Below are positions 1 to 12,800 of a DNA stretch of 64,000 bases, in pieces. The stretch is taken from NCBI GenBank assembly GCA_008711295.1, contig VUYV01000121.1, positions 199,690 through 263,689 of the forward strand, written 5' to 3'. Under the pieces are notes generated by a model. That model had not been told where the DNA came from. It made no database searches and was given only the letters and a program-made list of their open reading frames with translations. The DNA is from Anarhynchus alexandrinus. Its lineage: Eukaryota > Chordata > Aves > Charadriiformes > Charadriidae. A program made the translations under genes and the position numbers. Every line of letters begins with the position of its first letter. Within the stretch, counting starts at the first letter, position 1.

Positions 1-1250
1 CCATGTGTTCAGTTTTGGTTTGCTGTCTGATGTTTACAAGTTGCTCCCCATGCAATAAATCAGGAGGTCCTAGCCCATTTCCAAAAGCCCGATGATGCTC
101 ACCATGGCGGCGGCAACGCCAACACCAAGGGCTCCATTTCAACGCCTGCCAAGTCCCTCAATTCCCTCCACGCTGTTGTCACGCACACCTACTGCTTTTG
201 CCCCCGATCCCCCATGAACACGCTAGTCTGTACCCAGACCCTGCTGTGCCATGCACAGCAGGTTCCTGGCATGGCAAAACTGCGTGCAGCGAGAGCACCA
301 CGTGAGGTAGGCAGCAAAGCCTGTGCCTCCCGTCTTTCCTCTTTGCCTTTTGGTCTTGCAGCCCTCGACCTCGCGTGCTGCTTTCCTCCATCACGCCCTC
401 ACGCCTCGCCTACGGCTATGCAAAGTCTCACGGTCACCGGACTGTGAAATAGCTCTTTTTTCGTCTGTGTCTCCGTGACGAGCTGCGATGCAGGCACAGA
501 GGAGGAGGTGAGAGGCTGTGCCAGTGTTGATGAGAGCTCCGCTCGCTCTCCTGGCCTTGCTGGTGGAAATGTTTCCCAGCAGAGGCGGGGAAGGAGCAGG
601 CCGTGGTCAGCTCCAGTCGAACCTCAGAGTAACACAGGGAGCCCTGAAAGAAGGAGAAACCTGCATGCTCTTGCATGCCTGGGCCAGGAACAGGCATGCA
701 GATGCTGCTGGGTGCAGCCACCCTTTTGTGCTGCTCTGAACACCACTATCTGGAAGCAGGAGCCTCCAGGACCTGGCGAGGCTGAGGACAGTGCTCTACA
801 TGTGGAGTCAGAGCTTCTGCTCCCTCCCACCCCATTTGCTTTGCCCACCGGGGCAGCTAAGGGCAGGGGAAGGGTCTTTCCCACCACCGCTCACCTTGTG
901 TTCTCCCCTTCCCTTGGGAGAGGGGATGTGCTGGCCTTGTGCTCCAAAATGATGGAAACAACTATTTCTAGGCAGTGAAAAAGGCATCATTCTACCCACG
1001 AGAACGATGCTACCTTCGTGACTGGGGGAGGTGGAAGAAGACAGCTGTGCTTAGCTTCTGTCCGTTTCCCTCCCACGGACCTGCCCTCTCTCCAGTTCCC
1101 AGACTGGGTTAGATGGCCCGGGGAATGGAGGCGGCCCCGGCCCCACACAAACGGTTACTCCCCGGAGGATGCTCTTGGCGTCCTGGGTGGGAGAGCACAG
1201 CCGCCTGCAGTCAGCAGAAGAGAGAATTAATGACCTTTTCTTGCCTAATT
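1..1250. other. G+C-rich unique segment, no gene assigned
   Basis: This segment is richer in G+C than most of the window and has local CpG clusters near 100-120 and 1110-1200, the second being C/G-rich with several CCGG sites. Several open frames of 60-167 codons lie on both strands (the longest spans 475-978 on the plus strand). They overlap one another, show no recognisable domain, and are expected where stop codons are rarer. An AATAAA lies at 53-58, but there is no adjacent evidence of a transcript end. It could be the edge of a CpG-rich promoter region or non-coding RNA exon lying partly outside the window. I see no splice structure that would settle this. Confidence 0.4.
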
Positions 1251-4200
1251 AGTTGAAGGTTTAGGCATCTGGTTTTGACAGAGTAGAAAGAACTTGAAGC
1301 TTCTGTTGAGTATCTGATGCTGAACAGAGGCCTTATGTCTACAGGGATTTTAGTCTGGCACTTCTGATGAGCACTACATTCACCCCCAATAAATATATAT
1401 CTTTGCTCTTGTAGAAACCATTCTAAAAGGAACTTTGAGGAAACCTTTGATAACTCTTCCCTTGCTTAAAAACATTCCCTTTCGTTGACAGGGTGATATC
1501 AAGACTTCAAATTGGAGCTGGTGAAATGTTCAGATCAAAAAGGATGAATTTATCTTAACAGTAATCTATATCTGCTATGTCAGACACTGCGCTGCACCAT
1601 GTCCTGCTGTGTGCAGTATGCCACTTATAGAGCAATGATAAACCTTTCTAGATAGTGCCTAGTGCAAAGTGTTTACCAGAATATAGATTGCTGTGAGATA
1701 TAGTTAAAAATTGCTCAGAAATAAGAGATCAGGGAGGCTGACCGTTTGCGAGGAGGTCAGTGATGCTTTTTTTGTTGGGTTTTGGTTTTGCCTTTTTTTC
1801 TTTTCCCCCCAGCAGCATCTAAGTGCAATAAAATATCAGAGTGAGAAAGAATTGCTATAGCAACAAAATATGTTCTCCTAATGGAGGCTGTGTGTAACAG
1901 CCAACCGCCACTAGAACTTTAAGGGGAAAGAATAAAATCCATCACAAAAGCAGGAAAAGGAAAAGCATTAAAAATTAAGATTTTATTCTTCCATGATTTA
2001 TGTTTACTTACTTCACATCTCCAGACGATCTAGGGTACTTTCAGTACTTCCCTGCTCCTATTTACTGCTTCACACGAAAATTTTCAGGAACTCAGAAAAA
2101 AACTGTGTGAACGATCTATTAGTGGCAATATAATGATACAGATTTGCATTCAACGGTAGTGCTATCACTATAAATAAGAGGAATTATGAGATTAGAGAAG
2201 CACTGGGAGACCAGAGTTAAGACAGGAGTTAAGACCGACGTGATGCCAATACACAGCAAGAGCCTGTCCTTCCTGTCAAGATTCACAATGACAAAAAACC
2301 ACAGAGTGAGGGGAAAACTGCCCCAGAGATATGAATTGACAAGTTCAGGATCACTCAGCCAGCCAGTGGCAATGTCAGGACCAGAATGCAGGTCTTCGGT
2401 GCCCCTCTCACTCTCCATCAGCTATGAAAGCTGTCCAGAAAGCTAATCGCAACGTTCTTGTGCAGAGTGATTGCCACATACCTCAGGGTGGGCTACGTAT
2501 GCAGGGTAGCTGGTTCGTGTCTGAGTTCACTGTGATTGTTCAACTTTTCCAGATAACTACTGCACCCGTGCTCCATCGCCGAGCCCTAACCAGACTTCAT
2601 CCTCACAGGGGCACTAAGACCATCTTTCCCTTCCCCCGCTTTCTCCTCCGCAGCTCAGACTGTGGTACCAGTCACAGCAGGGAAAACGAGGACTGCAGAA
2701 CAGGGGGATGCTTTCTCCTTCCATAACCCTCACATGGGATGTGTGGAGAAGGCAGAAAGATAGGTTAAGGAATCTAACTCCAAGTCACAACTAGTTTTCT
2801 CCTTTGCTTCTGATATGATGAAGCTTCAACCACCTTCAAAGATGTCTTACACTGACAGAGAGAGCCCTTATCCTGTTTGGTAATGCTATCTCATGCTGGC
2901 TCTGCACAGATCCTCAAATTATAATCTAGGTTAACAGAAATTCCTTATTCTGCAGGTGAACAAACTGGAATGCTGCATTAAGTTCTGTGGCAAAGCAGGG
3001 GAAGGAAGCAACAAGTTCTGAAAAGTTAAGTCCTACCACCCTGGTTCAGTCTTTGGATACTCAGGACAGGAAATAGCAGAAGTATGTGTGGAAGCAGGAA
3101 AATTGAAAGGCTCTTTTAAAAGATTCCCTCCCCACAGAGAAAATATTTTCTGGCATATCTTTGCAATAAAGCTTGTTATATGTTGTCCTATTTATAACTC
3201 ACAAGTGTCCATAACAAGCAAGCTCCTCAGAGGTAGAAAAGAGAGTGTGATTTGAATAGAGCTGTATATCACAGTTCGATGTTCCCACTCTGGCTCTGAT
3301 TTCTAACAAAAGTGTAGCAGCATGGGTCAATCGGTGAGGGATGTTCTGCAGCAAAGAAAATTGAATAAGTGAAAGTTTCCTTATGTGTATGAAAGGCATT
3401 TTTCTTCAAACTTAGAGAAAAGTGTTTTAGGCTCACATCCTACCAGACTAAGCAGCAAGTCTTCCTCGTTTTACAATGAAGTTTCTGCTAATCAGTTCCT
3501 CCTCTAACATTCTTAAACAAGGCATTGTAACAGATAATACAAAAGTGAGAAAAAGAAAATACGATTGACTAACCCACAACCAAGGATACAAGTTATTTCA
3601 AAATTACAGAATGATACACTACAGATGTTGACCATCTGTGAAAACAAACAAACAAACACAACACTGGAGTTTCCCCTAGACAGCAGAGGTCATCTTAGGT
3701 TAAAGTCATGCCAATGAGAATCAGCCCAAGCAGACCAGACAGCAGCTCCTTGGGTGGGAAAGGGCAGAGAGGAGGCAGATGTGCACTCTTCCCATGACTG
3801 CTCTCCTAAACCTAAGGCACAAACAGCTGCATATTTTTTTTTGTGATGGACTGAGAGGAAACAGGCGACCTTCTCATTTGGAAATCTCAGAGACAACTGA
3901 AATCCAGCAGGTAAACCTGTCTTCACATACACTGTAGTCAGTTTTACAGGCTGCAGCAAAATAGTGACATACCCAAATGATAACGGAGCCTAATTTCTTC
4001 ACCAACATAAATGCACAAACAGGGCAGAGAGCAAGCTTCAGAAAATCAAGGGCTGCCATCTCCCATTCACAATGCTGCCTAGCGATCAGAGTCATGCTCT
4101 GTTTCCATGTCTCTTTGGCCCCATGAAACTTTTATTGCTTTCTCACCTGTGGCCCAGCTATTATCACCTCCTGCTCTTCTGGGCGGTCATCTTCCTAAAA

Positions 4201-5934
4201 AGAGAATTGTACTGCTGGGTTGTTTCAAAGAGTTTTTGTAAATGCTGATTCTCTGGGAGGAGATTCAAGGGCCCTGACTGGACACAGGGCTTTGATAGAG
4301 CCCTGCTGCAGGCACTGATGGGATTTATGATGCTCTCCCAGTTTCTTGCTGGTCCCCAGCATCCTCACTGTTTTGGGCATCATGGTGAAACACCTATCCC
4401 TCCTTAATGTATGTCGGTTGTGGCCAGCAAGCTCCAGTTCAGGGGCCAGACAAATAAACCATAGGCAGTCCAACAACAACTTTTTGGGTTCAAGCTACTG
4501 CACAACAACAGGAGTTTTGAAACTGTCTCTTGCTTGTGTTCACTTACCCTAAACTGATGAATCTAAGCACATGCCGCGTTTCCTCTTGAAAGCTTAGCAA
4601 GTTTCTACTCAGCTGGGATCTGTTTTCCCAATCCCAGAAAACCCAACTTGCATAAATAGTTATAAATGATGTTACTTACGTTCTGGGTAGGGGAAAAGAA
4701 GGGAAAGATCAAGGGGCTTGGAGAGGTGAGGAAGTGACTGTACATGCCTTCCACCAGCTTTTTCCAGCTGCCATTGCCTACTAAGCTGCTTTCTAGGTGG
4801 CATCAGGACCTGGGAAAGAGAGCAAGGGCTCTAATAGTATTCAATAGCTTTCATTACAGAGTCCCCATTCCCAGAAGAAGCTGACTGACCCTTGCATCAT
4901 CTTTCAGTGGAAAATAGCTTATGTACACCACGCTTTAGCACAATCCTTATCCAGATATTCATGGTTTTGACATAGAGCTTATTCCTTCACGAGTCAGTAC
5001 ACAGCTGACTGAGCAGGGGTTAATACATCAGCTCTCTCCCACTTAAGACTGTCCCTCACTGGGGACCATACTGATGGAAAGGCCCGACTCTTTGAAAGGG
5101 ATGCTATTCAGGTGGTGTAAAGGTGTTGGGTCTTGCTGGGAAGAAGTTTTGTTGTCCTAGTGTGACAAAACATTAAGCAAACTGCAGGGACTCCTCATGC
5201 TATTATTGACAGAATTCCATCACAGACATTAACTGGACTTAACCACCCTTTAGTGTTTTCCCTACCTGTTTTACAAAGCTACTGGCACGACTAGGGGTCA
5301 GTCAAGTTTTGCTATCTTAATTTCCTACTCAAACACAACCTGTTTTAATTGAAGAGTTATTATTCACTGTGTTTGCTTTACCGTGAAGGTATATGAGAAA
5401 AACATAAACCAAAGACTAGTTCCTCAAACAGAAGAGTTATAAAACAAAGCCATAAAAAGTGTCTCTTCCATTTACTTTGTTTGCAGATGATCTCATTTGT
5501 ATTGCGGGCACAGATTTACCCTGTTCAGATCAAACTTCTATGAATAGAAAAAAACTGTAACTGTGATAAACACCCACAATTATAGCACTTGATTTTCTCT
5601 TCCATAATTTAGCACAGCTTCAGCCAGTAAACTATCTCTTCTCAGGAGAGAAAATTGTAAACCCTGAATTTTTGCACAACAGTTTGCAGGGTATATGGTG
5701 TGCTCCTCTGATTCATTCATGTTGCCCAATGGTGCCCGAAGCAGACACTGCCAGTCGTACGGTGATATGCCATACTGTCGTGCTGGGCTGTAATGTAAAA
5801 CTCATACTGACTGCAGGTCATTAGAGAACAGATTGTGAATCTTTTCTTACTGCTGAGCAGGTTACCTGAAGTGTGTTACTGTTTTCCCCCTTAATTTTCC
5901 AGTAAATAAATAATAGACTGTACAAAGATGTAAC
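1251..5934. other. Unique non-coding DNA, no gene seen
   Basis: This is mostly A+T-rich single-copy-looking sequence. Stop codons are dense in all frames and the few open frames are under 100 codons. It contains a T-rich then C-rich tract ending in AG at about 1784-1812, an RFX-like palindrome at 1852-1864 (listed separately), and a short (CAAA) run near 3648-3660. I recognise no repeat family, RNA gene or exon here. Confidence 0.5.
1852..1864. promoter_or_regulatory. RFX/X-box-like palindrome (candidate)
   Basis: The sequence TTGCTATAGCAAC contains a perfect 12-bp palindrome (TTGC TATA GCAA). It fits the inverted half-site pattern bound by RFX family factors, whose consensus is close to GTTRCC..GGYAAC. 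A single motif match in non-coding vertebrate DNA is weak evidence of function, and no nearby promoter is identifiable. It is listed because two near-complete half-sites in the correct spacing are less common than single-site matches. Confidence 0.25.
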
Positions 5935-5992
5935 AAAAAAAAAAAAAAAAAAAAAAAAAACCACACGACCAAAAAAAAAAAAACCAAAAAAA
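5905..5992 (+). repeat. Poly(A) tract with upstream AATAAA
   Basis: A run of 26 consecutive A spans 5935-5960. A 10-base break (CCACACGACC) follows, then 13 A at 5971-5983 and 7 A at 5986-5992. An AATAAA hexamer sits at 5905-5910, 24 bases upstream of the first A run, which is the spacing seen at a mature mRNA 3' end. This could be the tail of a retrocopied transcript, but processed pseudogenes are rare in birds and I recognise no parent gene upstream. The alternative is a plain A-rich low-complexity tract like several others in the window. The long minus-strand open frame at 5821-6348 is a consequence of this tract (poly-Phe) and is not a gene. Confidence 0.55.
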
Positions 5993-8900
5993 CAAGAATA
6001 GCAAACACTTAGAGATGCCCAGATATTGTAAGTGGGAAAAATACACAAAACAACTACCCTTTGCCTCCTTGATATTTCATGTAGTTTAACGTCTCCAGGA
6101 GAGAGACAGTGGTAGAAGAGAAAACCTGCAGATACCCCTCTGAAAGCTTTCTCCTTCTCAAAAGACCTCAGCAAACTGCTCTGTTGAGGACACGAGTAAG
6201 TGCTCACTGCATCAGCCCCGTTATGGTGTGCTCGGTACAGGCTCAGCTCCTGGTGGTGTCTAAGGGGTGTGCTATGGGTAGGCAGGGAACCATTCTGCTT
6301 CTCCTGCGGAAGAAAGAGAAAGCACAGGAGTAAAATTAAGAGAAGCAAGTGGGAAGAAGCAGATCAGCGGAGCCAGAGGTGTCTGTTTGGAGGGTAGGAA
6401 GGCCAGGACTGTGCTAGTAAGGAGAAGTCCTCAAAAGGCAGAGGAAAAGAATCATCTTAGCGGTAGAGGGATGGGGTGGGTAGAAGAGAGCTGGAAAGAA
6501 TGAAAATTGAAAATAAGTGACTGAGCAACGGTCACAACTGCAGAAAGCAGAAGCCATTTGCAGTGAGCAAGCCCCGTGAATATCAGCAGTCAAAAAAAAA
6601 ACCTTTAGCAGTCCTACCAGTCCTACTTATTAATGAGATTCTTGAGTGTCATTTACTAGCATTTCTCGAAAAGCAATGAGAACACCTAGGGAATGAAATC
6701 TAAGATTTTCCTTTTTTTGTCTTTTTTTCATCTACATGGTACAGTACATAAAACTTCATAAGGATGAGGTGTAGATTTGTGAGGGCTGTATTATAATGGA
6801 ATAAATGCACACCCTATAAAATGTGGAACACCATCATAACAATTCTCATTTTCATGATGAGCCAGGCACTAGGATTCTGGCCCCTGTCATTTTGTTGTGG
6901 TGGATAGTCTGCACATTTTAATTAAAATGCTGAAGCCAAATTTAGAATCCTGGCTGGGGCTACACTCCTATGAAAATTGTCTGTGGTCACTCGGTGCACA
7001 GTAGAATTCAATACTTTTTCCTTTCTATGTGAAATTAGAATAAGTGAATTGAAATAATTTGCATTTTTCATAATGATCAGGGACTCGAAATAACGAAAGG
7101 TAATCATGAATATTTTAATTGAAGAATAAAATGACGTTAAAATAGTCTTCGGATTTCTCTTATGCTTTGTTAAAAGCTACCAATACTATAATGGTATTGT
7201 AATTTTTAGAAATGCGTTATAGATTCACATATTTGCTATTCATAAAATTCATTGATGCCTTTTTTCAAAGGTCCTTTGTAAAAGATTGAGAAACCTCTTT
7301 AATCTTTGAAAATAACAGTGTAGTTTGTGATTAAATATCTCCACCGCATAACTATAAAGATATGCATCTGCATCATAAAATCAAAATCAGAATATAGCAC
7401 AAGATCAGTGCAAAGGTTTTTCTTAAATTCACAATTTCCATTGTTACTAATGCTTTACGCAATATCCTTCAGATGACCAGATCGCCTAATACCGTTAAGT
7501 TTCTTAAAAAATCACAGCGTCTTTAGGAGTGGCACAATTCACAGCAGCCAGAGGTGATGCTGAAATCTACCACGCACCAAAATTTTGTAGTTTAAGTTTC
7601 AATCCAAGGGTGCCTGTGCTTATTTCATCAAAACCCTTGCAATTGCAAGGTCGCAAAAAGACCATGCAACTCAGAATAAGATGGATTTGCCTTAGCAGAA
7701 GAGGTTAATATCAGCTCAAAATTGTACCTTCATACCGTTTGTTTCCGTTACCTGATTTAATAGTCAAGGCGTCCAAGTGTTAGAACAAAATGTGATTGCA
7801 TTTTATTGCTGCTCATACAAAGTCTAAAATAATGATGAATAGACTTTAAAAATTTATCCAGAATATTATTCAAAAAAAGTGATATTTATAAATGTATACC
7901 CCTTTCAAAGACTGCCATTATGCTTCTATGGCCTAATATCCTGCAACGGCTGCAGGAAGCTCAAAGAGTTACTGTGCTTTTTCAAAGCCTTTTGCTTTAA
8001 GCATTGCTTAACGTTGTATAATCAGTCATAATACTTTAAAAACAAAACAAAACCAATACTCAAATAATGGAAAGATAGAGGGGTTGGCTTCATTCTTTAA
8101 ATATATAATTTTTCCAATGCTATACTAAGGAATCTTCTATTTTTGATCGTTAATTATTGTGGTCTAATTAGATCTTTATGTTTCTGCTCCCTGGTTATCT
8201 GAGAACATCCAAAGACACACTCCCTTTTGACCATGAGATACAGAGAACAGACCAGGAAGTCCTGTCAGCAAAGCAGTTTCCACAATACTCTTACTGATGA
8301 CAAATTTATACCATTTAGGAGCCATGTACATGAATGTATATTCTCCACAGTATTTGTCTGACTACCAGAGGTCCAGGCCTAATGAGCGCAGAACCCTTTA
8401 AATCCTAACTAATTATATTTGCAGATGACTGGGGCACTGATATATGCCAATTATAACTTAAAAAAATGCAGCAGGATTTCCACAAATTATACTTCTTTCT
8501 AAACCTATCACTGCAGAAGAAATACTGGTCTCAGTAGGAGTTATGTGCACCATAACGGGGAGGTAAATACTGGTTTACCTGTAAATGCAAAACCCAGGGA
8601 TTGCTGCAGCCTGGACCTAAAAGGAGGGACTGTAGAATCTCTTAGGTGAGCACATGCTCTGCACTGGCAACTTATTTGGAGGGAAACATGGCCGTTGGGC
8701 GAACGGCGGCACAGCCTGACCCTTGCTGCTGTGTGAGTAGCCCTGGGCTCACACCACTGCCTGTGCCTGCATCTCTTCACCCGTGGTACCTGATGCACGC
8801 TGCTGGTGAACAACTGCAAGACAGAAGCTTTTTGCTCTTGGGGAGGCAAAAGGCAGGGTGGAATAAATGCATGAAGGACGTTGAGGTACCGGCACTGCTT

Positions 8901-11324
8901 CATCTGTGCTCTGCTCTCACATATATTGACACAACCGTGGAACAACAGAGAGAATGTCTGAGTAACCGCTTCTCTTGTAAAATGACTTAATATCTGATGC
9001 TAAGTGGCAATGAAAGAATTTCATTTTTGGGTTGATCACACAGAACTGATCAAAGACTTTGGTGTACTGTGTCCTTAAAAGCAGGCCACTTGTAAGCAAG
9101 AAGTGTAACTATACGTCAAGGGGGCACATGGGCTTTCTTTGGAAACGAGGAGGAGCTTTTTATCTGAAAGAAAAAACAGGCAACACAGAAGGTTTTTTTG
9201 AGAATCAGCCTTCGCCTTCCCACAATGACCAAAAAAGCTTCTCCCAAAAGAATAATCATATCTAAACTCCTAGCTATCCAAAAAGGCAGTTCTCCTTATC
9301 GCCTTTAGTGGGGTCCCACTTTGCCCTGTTCCTCACCTCAATAAAGAAAAGAGCTCAGCTTTTAATCAGTTTGCAAACACGGGGATTCATTTGAGAAGCA
9401 GGTGCTTGTGCTCATCTCACTTTATTTGTACCTGCTGCCTTGATGCCCCATTCCCTTGTCTCAGTTCCCCTGCCCTTGCTCGGCATCCGCCACAATGCAA
9501 CCTTATCTTCACAAAACAGACAAACAGCTCCCTCCAGATGCCGCGCCAATGCCACTGCTGCGGCAATAAACCGGCAAGTGGGGAAGGAATAAAGGTACAG
9601 TTACCGAACGAAGAAGTAAATGCTTCTCCCAGAGACTGAACACATCACCTTCCACCACCCTAAGGTCAGAAAATATCAAGTTGTTTCTGAACTTCCCTCC
9701 ATCTGGAAGTGCAATTATGCTAGTTAATCTTAAAATGCCTTTGGCAGCTGTCATCTCAGTTTTTGTATTATCCTTAAAACTTTTCTAATGGTAAGTACAC
9801 ATGCAGTGAGAAATAATAGCCCTTTGTGTAACAAGCGATACACACATTGTCCAATTCGTTTTTACAGTGTTTTTCTCTTTTTCTGAGGTTATTCTCACAG
9901 AAGAGATTGAAAGCTGAGCCATCATACCAGAGCTTAAAGCTAGCAGCAAAATGTTCCTTTTTTACCCTGCCTCTCCCTGCCCCCTTTTTCTTTTTTTTTT
10001 AAACCAGAGGTGTGCAGGACACTAATGGTGACCAAAGTATATTATTCCTCAAGAATTTTAGCCTAATCCCAGTACAGCATTTACCACCCTGCTCTCAGGT
10101 CACAGCCTGTGGAGCCCTTTGAGCCTTCGGGCAGCCCCCAGCACAGCAGTCGTCCCCTGCCATGGACTTCTGCTGATGCCACAGGTTAATTAACACAGGG
10201 AAGGACTCAGACTCTGCATAAATGAGAAATAAGACAGTGTCTGCCATTCAGTTTTGATGCCAGGTAAGAGCTGTGGGACTAAGGCAAGGGAGGAGCCCAC
10301 AGATGGAGACAGCTGGAAGCATTGGTGGGAGAAGCTTACTTTGAGACAACGCAGTTCATGTGCTGAAGTGTTTGTCCTCAACAATTTCTCTGTGGTTTCA
10401 CTGGGAACATGCAGGGACAGACTGTATATTTCAGGAGAGAGGGAACCTTGAGATCTTTGTCCCACCACCCGTCTCTGACTGGCGGTGAGATCCCAGCAGA
10501 CCCCAGAACTCTCACTGTGTCTCACTGTGCTGCGTTTTCCTGGAGGTGTCTGACCTGTGGTGTTACAGCAAAAGTTTAAAAAAAAACCAAACAAACAAAC
10601 AACAAACCACTGAGAAACTGTTTTTAGTACCAACATTCTCCAGTGCGTACCCTCAGTGCTCAGGATGGGCAATGCTTGGGGCTAACTGCACACAGGTTCA
10701 AATCCCTCCACCTAGTCTCATACAGGATTGTGAAGAACATTGAATCCAAAATGTGTCAAAGATATCAACTCTAAATTCAGGGGGTGCCTGACCATGCATA
10801 ACACTTTTCTCCTTCCATCCTTTTTGTTTGGTTGTTGTTTGGTTGGAGTTTTTTTAATTTCTTTTATAATGCCCGATTGACGAAAAATACTAACAAAATC
10901 ATGAGTCAACAACTGTTCCAGGTATGATCCTGGATTAACCCTCAGGATCTGTTACCTTTTCTACAACATGCCTGGCATGGCAAAGGTTGGCTCCTACCTT
11001 CTTCTGCCTGAACATCCTTCCTCCCTGGGAAAATGCAATCTGTTTCCAGAGAGAAATGTTATTTCAAATTCAGCAAGTGTTGCTTAAAGCAAAGGTCACC
11101 ATTAGTTCTGGATGTGCTAATGCACTGTACTTATAATAGTTCTGTATCAACATTATATTTCAGAAGATGAGGCCATTATATTTATTCAACCTAGGATTCT
11201 TAGCAGGCATTTAAAGTGTGTTTTCATTAGCCTATGGTAGCCACCACGTATTTTAACAAAATGCTCAAAGGACTTCATCTTCGAATTTTCAAGGTGATTT
11301 TATTGTATTATTTTACCTTTAGCC
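5993..11324. other. Unique non-coding DNA, no gene seen
   Basis: Segment 6600-8560 is strongly A+T-rich with very few open frames. A richer patch at about 8640-8900 carries overlapping open frames on both strands (134 codons minus, 114 codons plus) without recognisable domains. Short simple tracts include A10 at 6592-6601 and an A/C-rich run with CAAA units at 10578-10607. A tRNA B-box-like string near 10695 was examined and rejected. No repeat family or exon is identifiable. Confidence 0.5.
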
Positions 11325-11445
11325 TATATATATATATATATAAAATTTTAAATTACTTGTATATATTATTATGATAAATTTAAATTAAATATACATTTTA
11401 AAATTAATATATTTGTAATATATTGTATAGTAATTTACAATTTTG
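11325..11445. repeat. (TA)9 microsatellite and AT-rich tract
   Basis: Nine perfect TA units occupy 11325-11342. They are followed by about 100 bases that are almost entirely A and T, with many short palindromic TATATA/TAATTA/TTTAAA words. Such tracts unwind easily and are length-polymorphic. Nothing suggests an origin or promoter beyond composition. Confidence 0.85.
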
Positions 11446-12201
11446 AGCCCCACAAGTATATTTGCTTTAGTGACTAAAAGAAATTAAAAATATAAGTCCC
11501 AGCATATGCTGTCGGAAGAAAAATTGAAGGTCAGACAATGTTGGACAGCCAGAGCTACCAAATGATTAAAGAGTGGTAGGCAAGTTAGCTCCAGACTGTG
11601 ACATGTGACTGTACGCTGCTGCTTGAACGGAAATCTCTCTGCAATGCACAAAGGAAAATAACCACTCATCATATATTAAGGTTAGGGTAATGTAGGATAT
11701 GTGTATATACTCGCAGTTGACTGAGAGTCACAATACACTATTTATCAGCTGGGAATTTTTGTAATGATCTTAAAGCAGTGAAGCCATTTATAAGGTATTC
11801 CTTTTACTGGCCATGTTTTCATCAGAAAAGTAGATAACAGGAATAACTTGCAACAGAAATCGAGCTTAATATTTCAAAGCCCTTGAGACCCTGATTATAT
11901 GGTTGCTCTGTCTGTACATAATCTCTTACTAAACTAAATTGACGGTGCTTTATCCACGTAAAAATAGCACTGAGACTTTGTATCTGGAAAAAGCAGGACC
12001 CTGAGCTCCCTGATGTGCAAGCAAGGAAAAAAAAAATCTTATTTAACTAACAAAAGAATGAGACAAGGATGAAAAAAGTGGATGTTAAAGCAGACTAAAA
12101 ATTGATTAGTGCAAAATTTTTACTCTAGTTGTAAATTTTCTGAGTAGACTGCACTTGCTGGGCAGATGACTAATTATATGCTTCTCCCTCTGCAATCTTT
12201 A

Positions 12202-12302
12202 GGCCAAATGCTGCTCTCAGTTACCCAAATATAAATCTGAAGTAAATCTATTGATGGTACCGTAGAGTTATGCCAGCTTCACTGAGAGCAGAATATGATG
12301 CC
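12202..12302. mobile_element. Palindromic MITE-like ancient repeat
   Basis: About 101 bp with imperfect terminal inverted repeats. The left arm begins GGCCAAATGCTGCTCTCAGT and the right arm ends ACTGAGAGCAGAATATGATGCC. The arms pair over most of their length, and the inner parts (TAAATCTGAAGTAAATC against GAGTTATGCCAGC) are more diverged. From memory, this resembles a family of short palindromic non-autonomous elements abundant in turtle, crocodile and bird genomes. I cannot give the library name. It has no coding capacity. The divergence between arms indicates an old insertion. Confidence 0.55.
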
Positions 12303-12633
12303 TTGTTTACAAAATTAAGCTCTGAAAGGTACATCTGTGTGTGCATTTTGATTTGCCAATAAAATAATTTTATGGAGCTAAATTTATGCAAATACTGAGA
12401 ATTTAAATCCAAAGGAGACCTTGCAGTCTTGTATTAATTAAAGATTATGCACCATTTTACAAGAAGGTACTCAAAAATACAATATGGAATACAATTAAAA
12501 GGAATAAATTCACAGAGGTTTCATATTTTAGGAAGTCTTTGTGCCCTGTGTGCATTTAACTGACTGCTCCCTTAGGAGCAAAGAATATATATGCCCCAGT
12601 CATCATATCTGACTACCTTACAAACATCGATAA

Positions 12634-12800
12634 ATTTCTCCTCACAACAGCTGTGGGAAGAAGAAAGACAGCATTACCGCTATATCACTAATCAAGCTCG
12701 GAGTCAGGAGAAATCATGAGGTTGGCCAAAGGCCAGACCGGGAGTGTGAGACATAGGCAGGGAGAGAAACGCGGCTCTCCTGCACTGGCCCTTTAGTGGC
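12634..12800 (-). mobile_element. Possible MIR SINE remnant
   Basis: In reverse orientation the segment follows the general order of a MIR core and 3' part. CTCCTCACAACAGCTGTG is near the left, a GG-TTGGCCAAAGGCCAGAC stretch resembles the 'TTGCCCAAGGTCACAC' part, and AGTGGC follows downstream. Similarity is patchy and gapped, so the call rests on the order of several short matches rather than one strong one. It is older and weaker than the fragment at 37181-37275. Confidence 0.35.

Noticed and set aside
475..978. 167-codon plus-strand open frame
   Set aside because: G+C-rich composition reduces stops. Overlapping frames are open on both strands, and no domain or exon boundary is visible.
5821..6348. 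175-codon minus-strand open frame
   Set aside because: It crosses the poly(A)/poly(T) tract, and its length is due to Phe-coding low-complexity sequence. No domain is visible.
10190..10265. Possible short exon ending in CAG|GTAAGA
   Set aside because: The donor is good, but the upstream acceptor lacks a pyrimidine tract and the translated piece is not recognisable.
10690..10715. tRNA B-box-like string (GGTTCAAATCCC)
   Set aside because: The bases around it cannot form the five-pair T stem, and no A box or acceptor stem is found at the right distance upstream.
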